DNA of 17,193 nt from JAJRVH01 sp964505995 (lineage in GTDB: Bacteria > Pseudomonadota > Zetaproteobacteria > Mariprofundales > Mariprofundaceae): assembly GCA_964505995.1 (NCBI GenBank), contig CAZDLB010000033.1:1-17193 (forward strand), read 5' to 3'. Within the stretch, counting starts at the first letter, position 1. Each line of letters begins with the position of its first letter. Under the pieces are notes generated by a model. That model saw nothing but the letters and a program-made list of their open reading frames with translations. It was not told the origin of the DNA and did not search any database. This document shows positions 9,230 through 17,193 of the stretch, one piece after another. A program made the translations under genes and the position numbers.

Positions 9230-9451
9230 CTATTTCTCGATCAGCACCAGATGCCGGCCCTCGTCGGTCGGCTCGATCGACAGCACCTTGTATCCCTGCT
9301 CCTCGCAGGAACGCGGCACGTTCTCCAGCGGCTCGCCGTCATTGAGCAGCACCTCGAGCTGCTCACCCTTGCCCATCTTCGCCAGCTGCAGCTTGACCTT
9401 GACGAAGGTCATCGGGCAGGTCTCCTGCGTGATGTCGAGAAAATGCTTCAT
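9230..9451 (-). CDS. TusA/SirA-family sulfur carrier protein
   Basis: This 73-residue protein has the size and fold signature of TusA sulfur carriers. The persulfide-carrying cysteine is Cys12 in 'DITQETCPMTFVKVKL', and 'NDGEPLENVPRS' follows. Classical TusA has CPxP after this position; here the motif is CPMT, a variant found in a subgroup often encoded beside DsrE-type proteins. TusA proteins pass sulfane sulfur between donors and acceptors, for tRNA thiolation, cofactor synthesis or sulfur oxidation. The gene lies 7 bases downstream of the DsrE2-like gene on the same strand, so the two are probably co-transcribed and work as a relay. The specific acceptor is unknown. Confidence 0.88.
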   Translation of the reverse strand: MKHFLDITQETCPMTFVKVKLQLAKMGKGEQLEVLLNDGEPLENVPRSCEEQGYKVLSIEPTDEGRHLVLIEK

Positions 9452-9458
9452 GGCGACC

Positions 9459-9950
9459 TCAGATGAAGATGATGTGGGCGTTTTCGGATTCGTTCAGGAA
9501 GGTGGCGACGCCGACGACCTCCTGCACCTCGTCGATCAGGTCCTCCTTGGTCACGCCGAGGATATGCATCGACATCTCGCAGGCGAAATGCCGGATCTCC
9601 AGCGCGATGGCGGCCTCCATCAGCTCGTCGAGCTGGGCGACATGGTTCTTCTTCATCATGCCGCTCATCAGCCTGGGGCTGGCGCCGGCGAAGTTCAGCC
9701 GCGAGAGCGGCAGGTTGTTGCGCCCGCCCATCAGCCAGTTGAAGGCGCGCGACAGGAAGTCCTTGCCGATGGCCTTGCGGCCGCGATCCTTCTTCAGCGC
9801 GTTCAGGCCCCAGAAGGTGAAGAACATCGTCACCTTGCGGTTGGTCGCCGCAGCCCCCGTGGCGATCGTGTAGGCCGCGAGCAGCTTGTCGAATTCGCCG
9901 GAAAAGCAGACGATCGAGATATCCTTCTTGTCGGCGGGCAGTTCGGTCAT
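9459..9950 (-). CDS. DsrE/DsrF/DrsH-like (DsrE2) sulfur-relay protein
   Basis: This 163-residue protein matches the DsrE2 pattern: an N-terminal 'ISIVCFSGEFDKLLAAY' with Cys15, a central hydrophobic 'TMFFTFWGLNAL', and 'HFACEMSMHILGV' with the conserved Cys124, ending 'GVATFLNES'. DsrE2 proteins take part in cytoplasmic sulfur transfer with TusA and sometimes rhodanese, often in sulfur oxidisers. The start at 9950 was chosen because a GGAG lies just upstream on the minus strand; an in-frame start 43 codons earlier would add a Pro/Gly-rich stretch and is rejected. It diverges from the symporter across 127 bases and is followed 7 bases later by the TusA-like gene. No rhodanese or dsr/hdr gene is in view. 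Confidence 0.87.
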   Translation of the reverse strand: MTELPADKKDISIVCFSGEFDKLLAAYTIATGAAATNRKVTMFFTFWGLNALKKDRGRKAIGKDFLSRAFNWLMGGRNNLPLSRLNFAGASPRLMSGMMKKNHVAQLDELMEAAIALEIRHFACEMSMHILGVTKEDLIDEVQEVVGVATFLNESENAHIIFI

Positions 9951-10020
9951 TGCGCGCTCCTTTTCAGTCAGGCCGGTTTGGCCGTGGGGCTGGCGTCCGG
10001 AAGCCAGGCCCGGCAGGCTA

Positions 10021-10065
10021 GGCCCTGATCGGCCCGGCGGCAAATCGGCCCCGGGAGGCAGGGCC
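10021..10065. promoter_or_regulatory. Hairpin in the leader of the symporter gene
   Basis: GGCCCTG (10021-10027) is the exact reverse complement of CAGGGCC (10059-10065). Inside it CCCGG (10033-10037) can pair with CCGGG (10051-10055). The structure ends just before AAGGAGGG (10067-10074) and the symporter ATG at 10078, so it could affect ribosome access. No T run follows, which argues against a terminator. A regulatory role is inference. Confidence 0.35.
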
Positions 10066-10077
10066 GAAGGAGGGAGC

Positions 10078-11298
10078 ATGAGATCGGGGATGGAAAACCG
10101 TCTGCTGCTGCTGATGCTGACCGGTATCCTGGCCGGCGGCTTCTCCGGTTATTTCTGGGGCGAGGCCATGCAGTCGGTCGCATGGCTGGGCGAGCTGTTC
10201 CTGACGGCACTGAAGATGCTGATCGTGCCGCTCGTCGCGGCCAGCGTGATTACCGGCGTGGCCGGCCTGGGCGATGTGCGAAGGCTCGGCCGCCTGGGCG
10301 GGCTGTCGGTGGCCTATTATGCCTGCACGACCTTTCTGGCCGTTTCCATCGGCCTCGTCATGGCCAATCTCTGGCAGCCCGGCGTCGGTGTGCCGCTTGG
10401 ACAGGCTGACGAGGCGCCGATGCCTGCGGCCGGCGATGTCGGCCTCTCCGATCTGATCCTGTCGCTCGTGCATCCGAACATCATCGCGGCCGCAGCCGAG
10501 ATGAAGCTGTTGCCGATCATCGTCTTCTGCATCGCCTTTGCCGCGGCGCTGTCGATGCTGGGCGAGCGCGGGCAAACGGTTGTGCGTTTCTTCGACGGGC
10601 TCAATGAGGCGATGATGAAACTGGTGGAATGGGTCATGCTGTTCGCGCCGATCGGCGTGTTTGCGCTGATTGCCGCCAGGCTCGGCGCGGCCGGCGGCGG
10701 CGAGGCCTTTTTCGCGCAGCTGGCCGGGCTTGCGAAGTATGCGCTGGCCGTGATCTCGGGCCTGCTGACTCATGCCGTGATGCTTTCGCTGATTCTGATG
10801 CTGCTGGCCAGAAGGGTCCTGCTGGACTATCTGCGGCATCTGGCCACGGCGCTGATGACGGCCTTTTCCACAGCATCGTCGAGCGCCACGCTGCCGCTGA
10901 CGCTTGAGGGCGTGAAGAATGCCGGCGTGCCGGAGAACGCGCGGCGTTTCGTGCTGCCTCTCGGCGCGACGATCAACATGGACGGCACGGCGCTGTACGA
11001 AGCCGTGGCCGTGCTGTTCATCGCCCAGGCCTACGGCGTGGCTCTCGGCTTTGGTCAGCAGATCCTGGTGCTGCTGACCGCGACGATGGCTGCGATCGGC
11101 GCGGCCGGCATCCCCGAGGCGGGGCTCGTGACGATGGTCATCGTGCTCGAGGCCGTCGGCCTGCCCTTGGAGGGCATCGGTCTGATCCTGGCCATCGACT
11201 GGTTCCTCGACCGCTGCCGCACGACGATCAATGTCTATGGCGATGCGGTCGGCGCTGCCGTCGTTGGCCGGTTGATTGCGTCGCGGCCCCGGGGCTGA
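10078..11298 (+). CDS. Dicarboxylate/amino acid:cation symporter (SDF family)
   Basis: This is a 406-residue inner-membrane transporter that couples uptake of an acidic substrate (glutamate, aspartate or C4-dicarboxylate) to sodium or protons. It has multiple hydrophobic segments from 'LLLLMLTGILAGGF' onward. Two family hallmarks are present: the serine-rich re-entrant loop 'STASSSATLPL' and the cation/substrate motif 'NMDGTALYEAV' in the C-terminal half, followed by 'AAIGAAGIPEAG'. The start at 10078 has AAGGAGGG 4 bases upstream; ATG 10090 is an alternative. Substrate cannot be chosen between GltP/GltT-like and DctA-like members by eye. It diverges from the DsrE2-TusA pair. No clear intrinsic terminator follows. 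Confidence 0.92.
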   Translation: MRSGMENRLLLLMLTGILAGGFSGYFWGEAMQSVAWLGELFLTALKMLIVPLVAASVITGVAGLGDVRRLGRLGGLSVAYYACTTFLAVSIGLVMANLWQPGVGVPLGQADEAPMPAAGDVGLSDLILSLVHPNIIAAAAEMKLLPIIVFCIAFAAALSMLGERGQTVVRFFDGLNEAMMKLVEWVMLFAPIGVFALIAARLGAAGGGEAFFAQLAGLAKYALAVISGLLTHAVMLSLILMLLARRVLLDYLRHLATALMTAFSTASSSATLPLTLEGVKNAGVPENARRFVLPLGATINMDGTALYEAVAVLFIAQAYGVALGFGQQILVLLTATMAAIGAAGIPEAGLVTMVIVLEAVGLPLEGIGLILAIDWFLDRCRTTINVYGDAVGAAVVGRLIASRPRG

Positions 11299-11333
11299 AC
11301 CGGTTTTCGCTGAGGATGGAGCGCAATAAATAT

Positions 11334-11377
11334 TTGCATGGCCGTTTGCAGCTCGCTATTGTTCGCCGCCCTATAAC
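11334..11377 (+). promoter_or_regulatory. Candidate promoter region of rpsO
   Basis: Two options lie in the 109-base space before rpsO. One is TTGCAT (11334-11339), 17 bases, TATTGT (11357-11362). The other is a better -10, TATAAC (11372-11377), without a good -35 at the right distance. The region is AT-richer than its surroundings. Either would give a short leader carrying the GAGGT ribosome site (11393-11397). In E. coli, S15 represses its own mRNA by binding the leader; nothing here proves that. Confidence 0.4.
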
Positions 11378-11407
11378 AAGGAAAGATAACTCGAGGTAAC
11401 AACGTTC

Positions 11408-11677
11408 ATGTCTTTGGCGCTGGAAGAAAAAAACGCAGTAATTGAAAAGTATCGCCGCAGTGAGAGCGATACCGGTTCGCCTGAAGTGCAGATCGCTCTG
11501 CTGACCGAGCGCATCAATCAGCTCTCCGAGCATTTCAAGACGCATCACAAGGATCACCATTCCCGTCGTGGTCTGCTGAAGATGGTCGGCAAGCGCCGCA
11601 ATCTTCTGAACTACCTGAAGAACAAGGATTTCGGACGCTATCGCGCCCTGATCGAGAGTCTGGGCCTGCGTCGCTAG
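11408..11677 (+). CDS. rpsO: 30S ribosomal protein S15
   Basis: The 89-residue protein matches the full usual length of S15, which binds 16S rRNA in the platform of the small subunit early in assembly. Conserved stretches are '[26 protein letters not shown]', shown here across residues 20-45, and '[19 protein letters not shown]'. The GAGGT site lies 10 bases before the ATG. The gene is followed by an intrinsic terminator and then pnp, the classic rpsO-pnp order. Confidence 0.98.
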   Translation: MSLALEEKNAVIEKYRRSESDTGSPEVQIALLTERINQLSEHFKTHHKDHHSRRGLLKMVGKRRNLLNYLKNKDFGRYRALIESLGLRR

Positions 11678-11685
11678 ACACCATC

Positions 11686-11716
11686 GGCGGCTCCGTTCGG
11701 GGCCGCCTTTTTCTTT
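11686..11716 (+). terminator. Intrinsic terminator between rpsO and pnp
   Basis: GGCGGC (11686-11691) pairs with GCCGCC (11702-11707). A U-G pair and two C-G pairs close on a GTTC loop, giving 9 base pairs. TTTTTCTTT follows directly. It begins 8 bases after the rpsO stop. Partial read-through would feed pnp, as in other rpsO-pnp loci. Confidence 0.88.
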
Positions 11717-11767
11717 ATTGCCGCTTCGCAACCACGCCAGGGACATGAGCGCATAAAGGAAAAGACG

Positions 11768-13873
<2,106 letters not shown>

Positions 13874-13898
13874 TGCGCTTGCGTAAGCATCCGTTCGC

Positions 13899-13926
13899 AG
13901 GAGGTGGGCGCAAGCCCGCCTCCTTT
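13899..13926 (+). terminator. Terminator-like hairpin after pnp
   Basis: The arm AGGAGGTGGGC (13899-13909) pairs with GCCCGCCTCCT (13914-13924) over 11 positions, including one U-G pair, closed by a GCAA (GNRA-type) loop. Only a short T stretch (TTT, then GCGTT) follows, so termination would be partial. The left arm contains AGGAGGT, a perfect anti-16S sequence, buried in the stem about 40 bases before the next gene's GTG. Confidence 0.6.
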
Positions 13927-13944
13927 GCGTTGCGCGCCTAGTCC

Positions 13945-15225
13945 GTGGTCGCAAGTCCTTTCTATCGGCAGAGCCGGCTGGACAACGGCCTGCGGCTGGC
14001 CAGCCGTTCGATGCCCGAGGCCCAGAGCGTGGCGCTCGGCATCTTCATCGATGTCGGCAGCCGTGACGAGCCGGAGGCACTGGCCGGCGCCAGCCATGCG
14101 CTGGAGCACATGGTGTTCAAGGGCACCGAGAACATGAATGTGCACGCGCTGGCCGAGCGGCTGGATGATCTCGGCGGCAATGCCAACGCCTTCACCTCGC
14201 GCGAACGCACATGCTTCCATCTGCATGTGCTGCATGAGCAATGGACCGAGGCATTGGGCCTGCTGGCCGAGATGGTGCTGCGACCGAGCCTGCCCGAGCA
14301 GGAATGGTTGCGCGAGCGCGAGGTCATCTTCGCCGAGATGGGCATGGTGGACGACAATCCCGAGGAATGGGTGATGGATCAGCATACCGCGGCGCTGTAT
14401 GCCTCGCACCCTCTGGGTCGTCCCGTTCTCGGCCATCGTGACAGCCTGGCCGCGATGGATGCTGACAGCCTGCGACAGTGGCGGGCATCCACCTATGTTC
14501 CGTCGAGGATGCTGATCGCCGCGGCTGGCCGCATCGAGCATGAGGCGTTGCTCAAGGCCTGGCAGCGCCTGACCACCGAACTTCCCGGCCAGCCGGGTCC
14601 GGGTCGCGGTGATCGAAGGCCCGTGACACCGGCCGACGGCATGCAGGCGCTTACGCGCGAGGGTGAGCAGGCGCAGATCGTGATTTCCTTTCCCGGCATC
14701 CCGGTGGCCTCGGAGGAGCGGCCTGTTGCCTGGCTGGCCAATCAGGCGCTGGGCGGCGGCATGAGTTCGCGGCTGTTCCGCGAGGTGCGCGAGAAGCGCG
14801 GCCTTGCCTATGGCGTCGGCTCGCATCTCGGCCTGCTCAGCGACACCGGCAGCTGGAGTGTCACCTGCGGCACCGAGCCGCAGCATGCTCCAGAGTGCGG
14901 CGCGGTCATTGCGGATGTGATCGGTGCCTTTCCGGAGACGCTGGACGATGCCGAGATCGAGCGGGCCGGAAGGCAGCTGGAGGTCCAGCTGCGCATGGGC
15001 CTGGATTCGGTCGAGGGCCAGATGCTCTACCTCGGAGGCCTGCTCGACGAGGCCGAACTGCGCTCGCCACTGGAGTGGGTGGCGGCCATACGCGAGGTAT
15101 CGCCCGATGCCGTGCGCGACTGGGCTGCGCGGCACCTGTCATCCGGCGCGCTGTGGACCGTTGCCGCGCCATCGGCATGCCTCGTATCCATTTGCGATTC
15201 GATCCGTGATAGGCTTGGCGCATGA
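13945..15225 (+). CDS. M16 family zinc metallopeptidase
   Basis: This 426-residue peptidase is of the processing-peptidase (M16B-like) type. The inverted zinc motif HALEH is at residues 51-55, with Glu54 as catalytic base, and the third ligand is probably Glu131 in 'VIFAEMGM', 76 residues later. The C-terminal half has the family's '[12 protein letters not shown]' segment. It has no signal peptide, so it is probably cytoplasmic. An in-frame TAG at 13939 leaves GTG 13945 as the first possible start, and the 'LDNGLR' motif at 12-17 shows little room for a later one. No Shine-Dalgarno sequence precedes it. M16 genes after pnp are common in Firmicutes and Deltaproteobacteria; the cellular substrate is unknown. 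Its stop overlaps the cysE ATG. Confidence 0.92.
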   Translation: MVASPFYRQSRLDNGLRLASRSMPEAQSVALGIFIDVGSRDEPEALAGASHALEHMVFKGTENMNVHALAERLDDLGGNANAFTSRERTCFHLHVLHEQWTEALGLLAEMVLRPSLPEQEWLREREVIFAEMGMVDDNPEEWVMDQHTAALYASHPLGRPVLGHRDSLAAMDADSLRQWRASTYVPSRMLIAAAGRIEHEALLKAWQRLTTELPGQPGPGRGDRRPVTPADGMQALTREGEQAQIVISFPGIPVASEERPVAWLANQALGGGMSSRLFREVREKRGLAYGVGSHLGLLSDTGSWSVTCGTEPQHAPECGAVIADVIGAFPETLDDAEIERAGRQLEVQLRMGLDSVEGQMLYLGGLLDEAELRSPLEWVAAIREVSPDAVRDWAARHLSSGALWTVAAPSACLVSICDSIRDRLGA

Positions 15226-15965
15226 TTCGTTCCCTGCGTGAAGACATCCGCATTGCGTTTGACCGCGATCCGGCCGCTCGTTCGGTCCTTGAGGTCATTT
15301 TCTGCTATCCGGGGCTGCATGCGGTCTGGGCGTATCGCATCGCCCACTTCTTCTGGACGCACAGGCTCTACTGGCTCGGGCGCTTCATTTCGCATCTGGC
15401 CCGCTGGCTGACCGGTATCGAGATCCATCCGGGGGCGAAGATCGGCCGCCGTTTCTTCATCGATCACGGCATGGGCATCGTCATTGGCGAAACGACCGAG
15501 ATCGGCGATGACGTGACGCTGTATCACGGCGTGACGCTCGGCGGCACGACCTGGGAGAAGGAAAAGCGGCATCCGACGCTCGAGGACGGTGTCATCGTCG
15601 GCGCCGGAGCCAAGGTGCTCGGCGCGATCACGATCGGCGAGCAGTCCCGCATCGGTGCGAACTCGGTCGTCTTCCGTGATGTGCCCAAGCATTCCACCGT
15701 CGTCGGCATCCCGGGTACCGTCGTCGGCTCGACCGAGTCGCTGATCAAGGACGGCAAGATCAATCTCGACCATCATCTGCTTGCCAACCCGGTGGCCGAG
15801 GCATTGCGGCATGTGATCAAGATGATCGAGGACGTGGATGCGCGCATCGACACCTTCCATCCGCAGCCCAGGGGCGAGAAGGCGAAGGCCGACGAGCAGC
15901 TGGAGAAGGACAAGCAGAAGGAGCAGGAGAAGCTCGAGCGCTTTCTCGGCGGCGGCGGGATTTAG
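15222..15965 (+). CDS. cysE: Serine O-acetyltransferase (EpsC-type CysE)
   Basis: CysE transfers acetyl from acetyl-CoA to L-serine, giving O-acetylserine for cysteine synthesis. The 247-residue protein has a short N-terminal helical part and then the left-handed beta-helix hexapeptide repeats: '[25 protein letters not shown]' across 66-90, with Asp81-His82 in the catalytic region, then 'YHGVTLGGT' and 'RIGANSVV'. After about residue 215 comes a lysine/glutamate-rich, probably helical tail ending GGGGI. A C-terminal Ile after Gly is the element that inserts into the active site of cysteine synthase CysK. Its ATG overlaps the M16 stop (ATGA). Its stop shares bases with that of the convergent Nudix gene. 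Confidence 0.95.
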   Translation: MIRSLREDIRIAFDRDPAARSVLEVIFCYPGLHAVWAYRIAHFFWTHRLYWLGRFISHLARWLTGIEIHPGAKIGRRFFIDHGMGIVIGETTEIGDDVTLYHGVTLGGTTWEKEKRHPTLEDGVIVGAGAKVLGAITIGEQSRIGANSVVFRDVPKHSTVVGIPGTVVGSTESLIKDGKINLDHHLLANPVAEALRHVIKMIEDVDARIDTFHPQPRGEKAKADEQLEKDKQKEQEKLERFLGGGGI

Positions 15966-16387
15966 CCCTTCTTCAGGCCCGAAGCCTTCAGATAATCCGT
16001 GACCTCGGGCAGGAGCAGCATCGGCGTCAGTTTGCCATTTGCCTCGGGCATCGGGTAATCCCGCAGATCCTCGAGACGCACCCAGGCCGCTTCGGACTCG
16101 CAGGCAAGATTCGAGACATCCGGGCAGCGGCAGACGAAGAACAGGAAATGCAGCTTGCGGTCCGCATAGTCATGAACCACCTTGCCCAGATGCCGCCAGG
16201 CTTTGCCCTTCAGCCCGGTTTCCTCCAGAAGCTCGCGCACCGCGGCCTGCAGCGGCATCTCGTCCTCCTCGACCTTGCCTCCGGGAAAGGACCACAGCCC
16301 GCCCTGATGCGCATCATCCGGGCGCTTCAGAAGCAGCAGTCGTCCGTCCGGCCCGAATGCAGCGATAAGAGCAACCACCTGATCCAT
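15962..16387 (-). CDS. Nudix hydrolase, MutT-like
   Basis: This 141-residue Nudix protein hydrolyses a nucleoside diphosphate linked to another moiety. The complete Nudix box runs from Gly37 through Glu43, Arg51-Glu52 and Glu55-Glu56 to Leu59 (ends RELLEETGL), following 'LWSFPGG'. Length, and the opening 'VVALIAAF...LLLLKRP' and '[11 protein letters not shown]', resemble MutT-type 8-oxo-dGTP pyrophosphatases, but substrate cannot be told from motifs. ATG 16387 begins at the conserved first strand; a GTG at 16420 would add 11 residues. Neither has a Shine-Dalgarno sequence. The stop TAA overlaps the cysE TAG in the shared bases TTAG, so these convergent genes have no spacer. The gene diverges from higBA. 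Confidence 0.9.
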   Translation of the reverse strand: MDQVVALIAAFGPDGRLLLLKRPDDAHQGGLWSFPGGKVEEDEMPLQAAVRELLEETGLKGKAWRHLGKVVHDYADRKLHFLFFVCRCPDVSNLACESEAAWVRLEDLRDYPMPEANGKLTPMLLLPEVTDYLKASGLKKG

Positions 16388-16393
16388 AAAGCA

Positions 16394-16422
16394 ATGATGG
16401 ATTGGGAGAAGGGTATTCACAA
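16394..16422 (-). promoter_or_regulatory. Candidate promoter of the Nudix gene
   Basis: On the minus strand TTGTGA (16422-16417) is 17 bases from CATCAT (16399-16394). Six bases then lead to the ATG at 16387, so transcription would start at about the start codon. This fits the lack of a ribosome site. The -10 matches 4 of 6 positions, so support is modest. Confidence 0.3.
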
Positions 16423-16447
16423 TGTTTATGCGAATGTATCCAGGACA

Positions 16448-16482
16448 TAACGATTGACGTTATTAACGAGTTGCGCTATGGT
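16448..16482 (+). promoter_or_regulatory. higBA promoter with overlapping palindromic operator
   Basis: TTGACG (16454-16459), 17 bases, TATGGT (16477-16482) form a fair sigma-70 type promoter. Six bases later is the toxin ATG at 16489. Laid over the -35 and spacer are alternating half-sites: TAACG (16448-16452), five bases, CGTTA (16458-16462), one base, TAACG (16464-16468). The last two form the perfect palindrome CGTTATTAACG. HigA-type antitoxins repress their own operon by binding such repeats, so this is the likely operator. It also lies in the divergent space shared with the Nudix gene. Confidence 0.6.
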
Positions 16483-16488
16483 CTAGTG

Positions 16489-16770
16489 ATGATCAAGAGC
16501 TTTGCGTGCAGTGAAACAGAGAAAATCTTTCGACGGACATTTTCCCGCAAACTGCCGCAGGCCATTCAACGGAGGGCCAAGATGCGATTGGATCGTATCG
16601 ATGCCGCTGTTTCATTGGAGGATTTGCGCCTGCCACCGTCCCATCACCTGGAGGCATTGCGCGGTTCAAGGGCAGGGAAGCACAGCATTCGCATCAACGA
16701 CCAGTGGCGCATCTGCTTCGTCTGGAAGGATGGTCATGCCCATGATGTCGAGATTGTGGATTATCATTAG
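16489..16770 (+). CDS. higB: Type II toxin of the HigB/RelE family
   Basis: This 93-residue toxin of the RelE/ParE superfamily is HigB-like, a ribosome-dependent mRNA nuclease. The family features are 'MIKSFACSETEKIF' at the start, 'HHLEALRGSRAGKHSIRINDQWRI' split across 52-75 with basic residues near the active face, and the end 'HDVEIVDYH'. ATG 16489 was chosen because homologues begin MIxSF and the promoter ends six bases before it. There is no Shine-Dalgarno sequence, so the message may be leaderless and poorly translated. The order toxin-then-antitoxin is typical of hig loci. The stop TAG (16768-16770) overlaps the antitoxin's ribosome site. Confidence 0.93.
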   Translation: MIKSFACSETEKIFRRTFSRKLPQAIQRRAKMRLDRIDAAVSLEDLRLPPSHHLEALRGSRAGKHSIRINDQWRICFVWKDGHAHDVEIVDYH

Positions 16771-16779
16771 GAGGTCGTT

Positions 16780-17070
16780 ATGAGCAAACGCATGCAGCCC
16801 ATTCATCCCGGTGAGCATTTGGCCGAATTCCTTGAGGAGCACGGCATCAGCCAGTACCGGCTGGCCAAGGACATCCAGGTTCCCCCGCGCCGGATCAACG
16901 AGATCGTGCATGGCAAGCGCGCCATCACCGCCGATACCGCGCTCCGGCTCGGTCGATATTTCAGCATGGCGCCCGGATTCTGGATGAATCTTCAGGCCCG
17001 TTACGATCTCGAGAAGGCCGAGGATGCCCTGGCTGGCAAGCTGGACGAGGTCACGCCGCTTGCGGCTTGA
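16780..17070 (+). CDS. higA: HigA-type antitoxin, XRE/VapI-like HTH protein
   Basis: This 96-residue protein is the DNA-binding antitoxin that neutralises HigB and represses the operon. It opens with the family signature 'MQPIHPGEHLAEFLEEHGIS'. The helix-turn-helix lies at about 24-47 (QYRLAKDI...RINEIVHGKRAI), followed by 'TADTALRLGRYFSMAPGFWMNLQARYDLE'. A perfect AGGAGGT (16769-16775) lies 4 bases before the ATG and overlaps the toxin stop. This should favour antitoxin over toxin synthesis. Confidence 0.94.
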   Translation: MSKRMQPIHPGEHLAEFLEEHGISQYRLAKDIQVPPRRINEIVHGKRAITADTALRLGRYFSMAPGFWMNLQARYDLEKAEDALAGKLDEVTPLAA

Positions 17071-17158
17071 GGGCGTTTCATACCTCAAATCGAGGCGCAA
17101 TTTGTCGAAGCGGTTCTTGATTTGTCTGGGGGAGCGTTAGTAGTCGGATGAATGACCT

Positions 17159-17193
17159 ATGAATGAGCGTGAGTTTACCGCCCTGTTGCCGGT
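17159..17193 (+). CDS. Possible start of a gene cut by the window edge
   Basis: ATG at 17159 opens a frame of 11 codons (MNEREFTALLP) that stays open to the edge. No good Shine-Dalgarno sequence is present, only GGATGA about 8 bases before. The 8-base sequence ATGAATGA occurs twice here (17148 and 17159), and the first copy soon hits a stop. The space 17071-17158 after higA holds only a weak CCTC/GAGG stem (17083-17095). No family can be named. Confidence 0.2.
   Translation, partial: MNEREFTALLP

Noticed and set aside
9886..10077. N-terminal extension of the symporter over the divergent region
   Set aside because: It would overlap the start of the dsrE2-like gene and include the GC-rich hairpin; the ribosome site at 10067-10074 supports ATG 10078.
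11287..11307. Terminator after the symporter (CCGG/CCGG with TTTT)
   Set aside because: The stem is only 4 bp and contains the stop codon in its loop; too weak to call.
17053..17095. Terminator after higA
   Set aside because: Several short stems (ACGCC/GGCGT, CCTC/GAGG) compete, none is long and none is followed by a T run.

Overview
The window is high-GC bacterial DNA, densely packed with genes. It looks like chromosome from a proteobacterium: it has long-form MutS, GlnD with two ACT domains, a RssA-like patatin protein, an AsmA/DUF748-like envelope protein, a MurU-like nucleotidyltransferase, an EpsC-type CysE and a HigBA toxin-antitoxin pair. I cannot fix the class from sequence alone. 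The order rpsO-pnp-M16 peptidase is also common in Deltaproteobacteria and Firmicutes, so a deep-branching proteobacterial lineage is possible. A run of exactly 100 N (6333-6432) marks a scaffold join of unknown true length, so this is probably a draft or metagenome assembly.

Layout. Positions 1-210 hold no convincing gene. They hold a 20-bp stem-loop with a C9-TT-C8 loop followed by T8, and a possible extended -10 promoter that places the mutS ATG at about +1. A plus-strand run follows: mutS, glnD, a patatin-like hydrolase, a gene cut off by the N gap, a DUF748/AsmA-like protein and a sugar-1-phosphate nucleotidyltransferase. Every junction that can be seen is a 4-base ATGA/GTGA overlap, which suggests one translationally coupled operon joining mismatch repair, nitrogen signalling and envelope functions. 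On the minus strand (9230-9950) is a two-gene sulfur-relay cassette, DsrE2-like then TusA-like. It diverges from a sodium/proton:dicarboxylate (or glutamate) symporter at 10078.

The second plus-strand block is rpsO, an intrinsic terminator, pnp, another terminator-like hairpin, an M16 zinc protease and cysE. The protease and cysE overlap by 4 bases. rpsO and pnp serve translation and RNA decay. cysE makes O-acetylserine for cysteine synthesis and ends in the Gly-Ile type C-terminus used to dock on cysteine synthase. A MutT-like Nudix hydrolase converges on cysE and the two stop codons share bases.

The right end is an AT-richer divergent region followed by a higB-higA module. The toxin has no Shine-Dalgarno sequence and a promoter that would give a leaderless mRNA. 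The antitoxin has a perfect AGGAGGT. Alternating TAACG/CGTTA half-sites lie over the -35 element and look like the autoregulatory operator. I see no CRISPR array, tRNA, rRNA or intact insertion sequence, and no clearly new multi-gene system. The points most worth checking are the mutS upstream hairpin, the leaderless-type starts, the toxin-antitoxin operator, the DsrE2-TusA cassette and the gene hidden in the gap.
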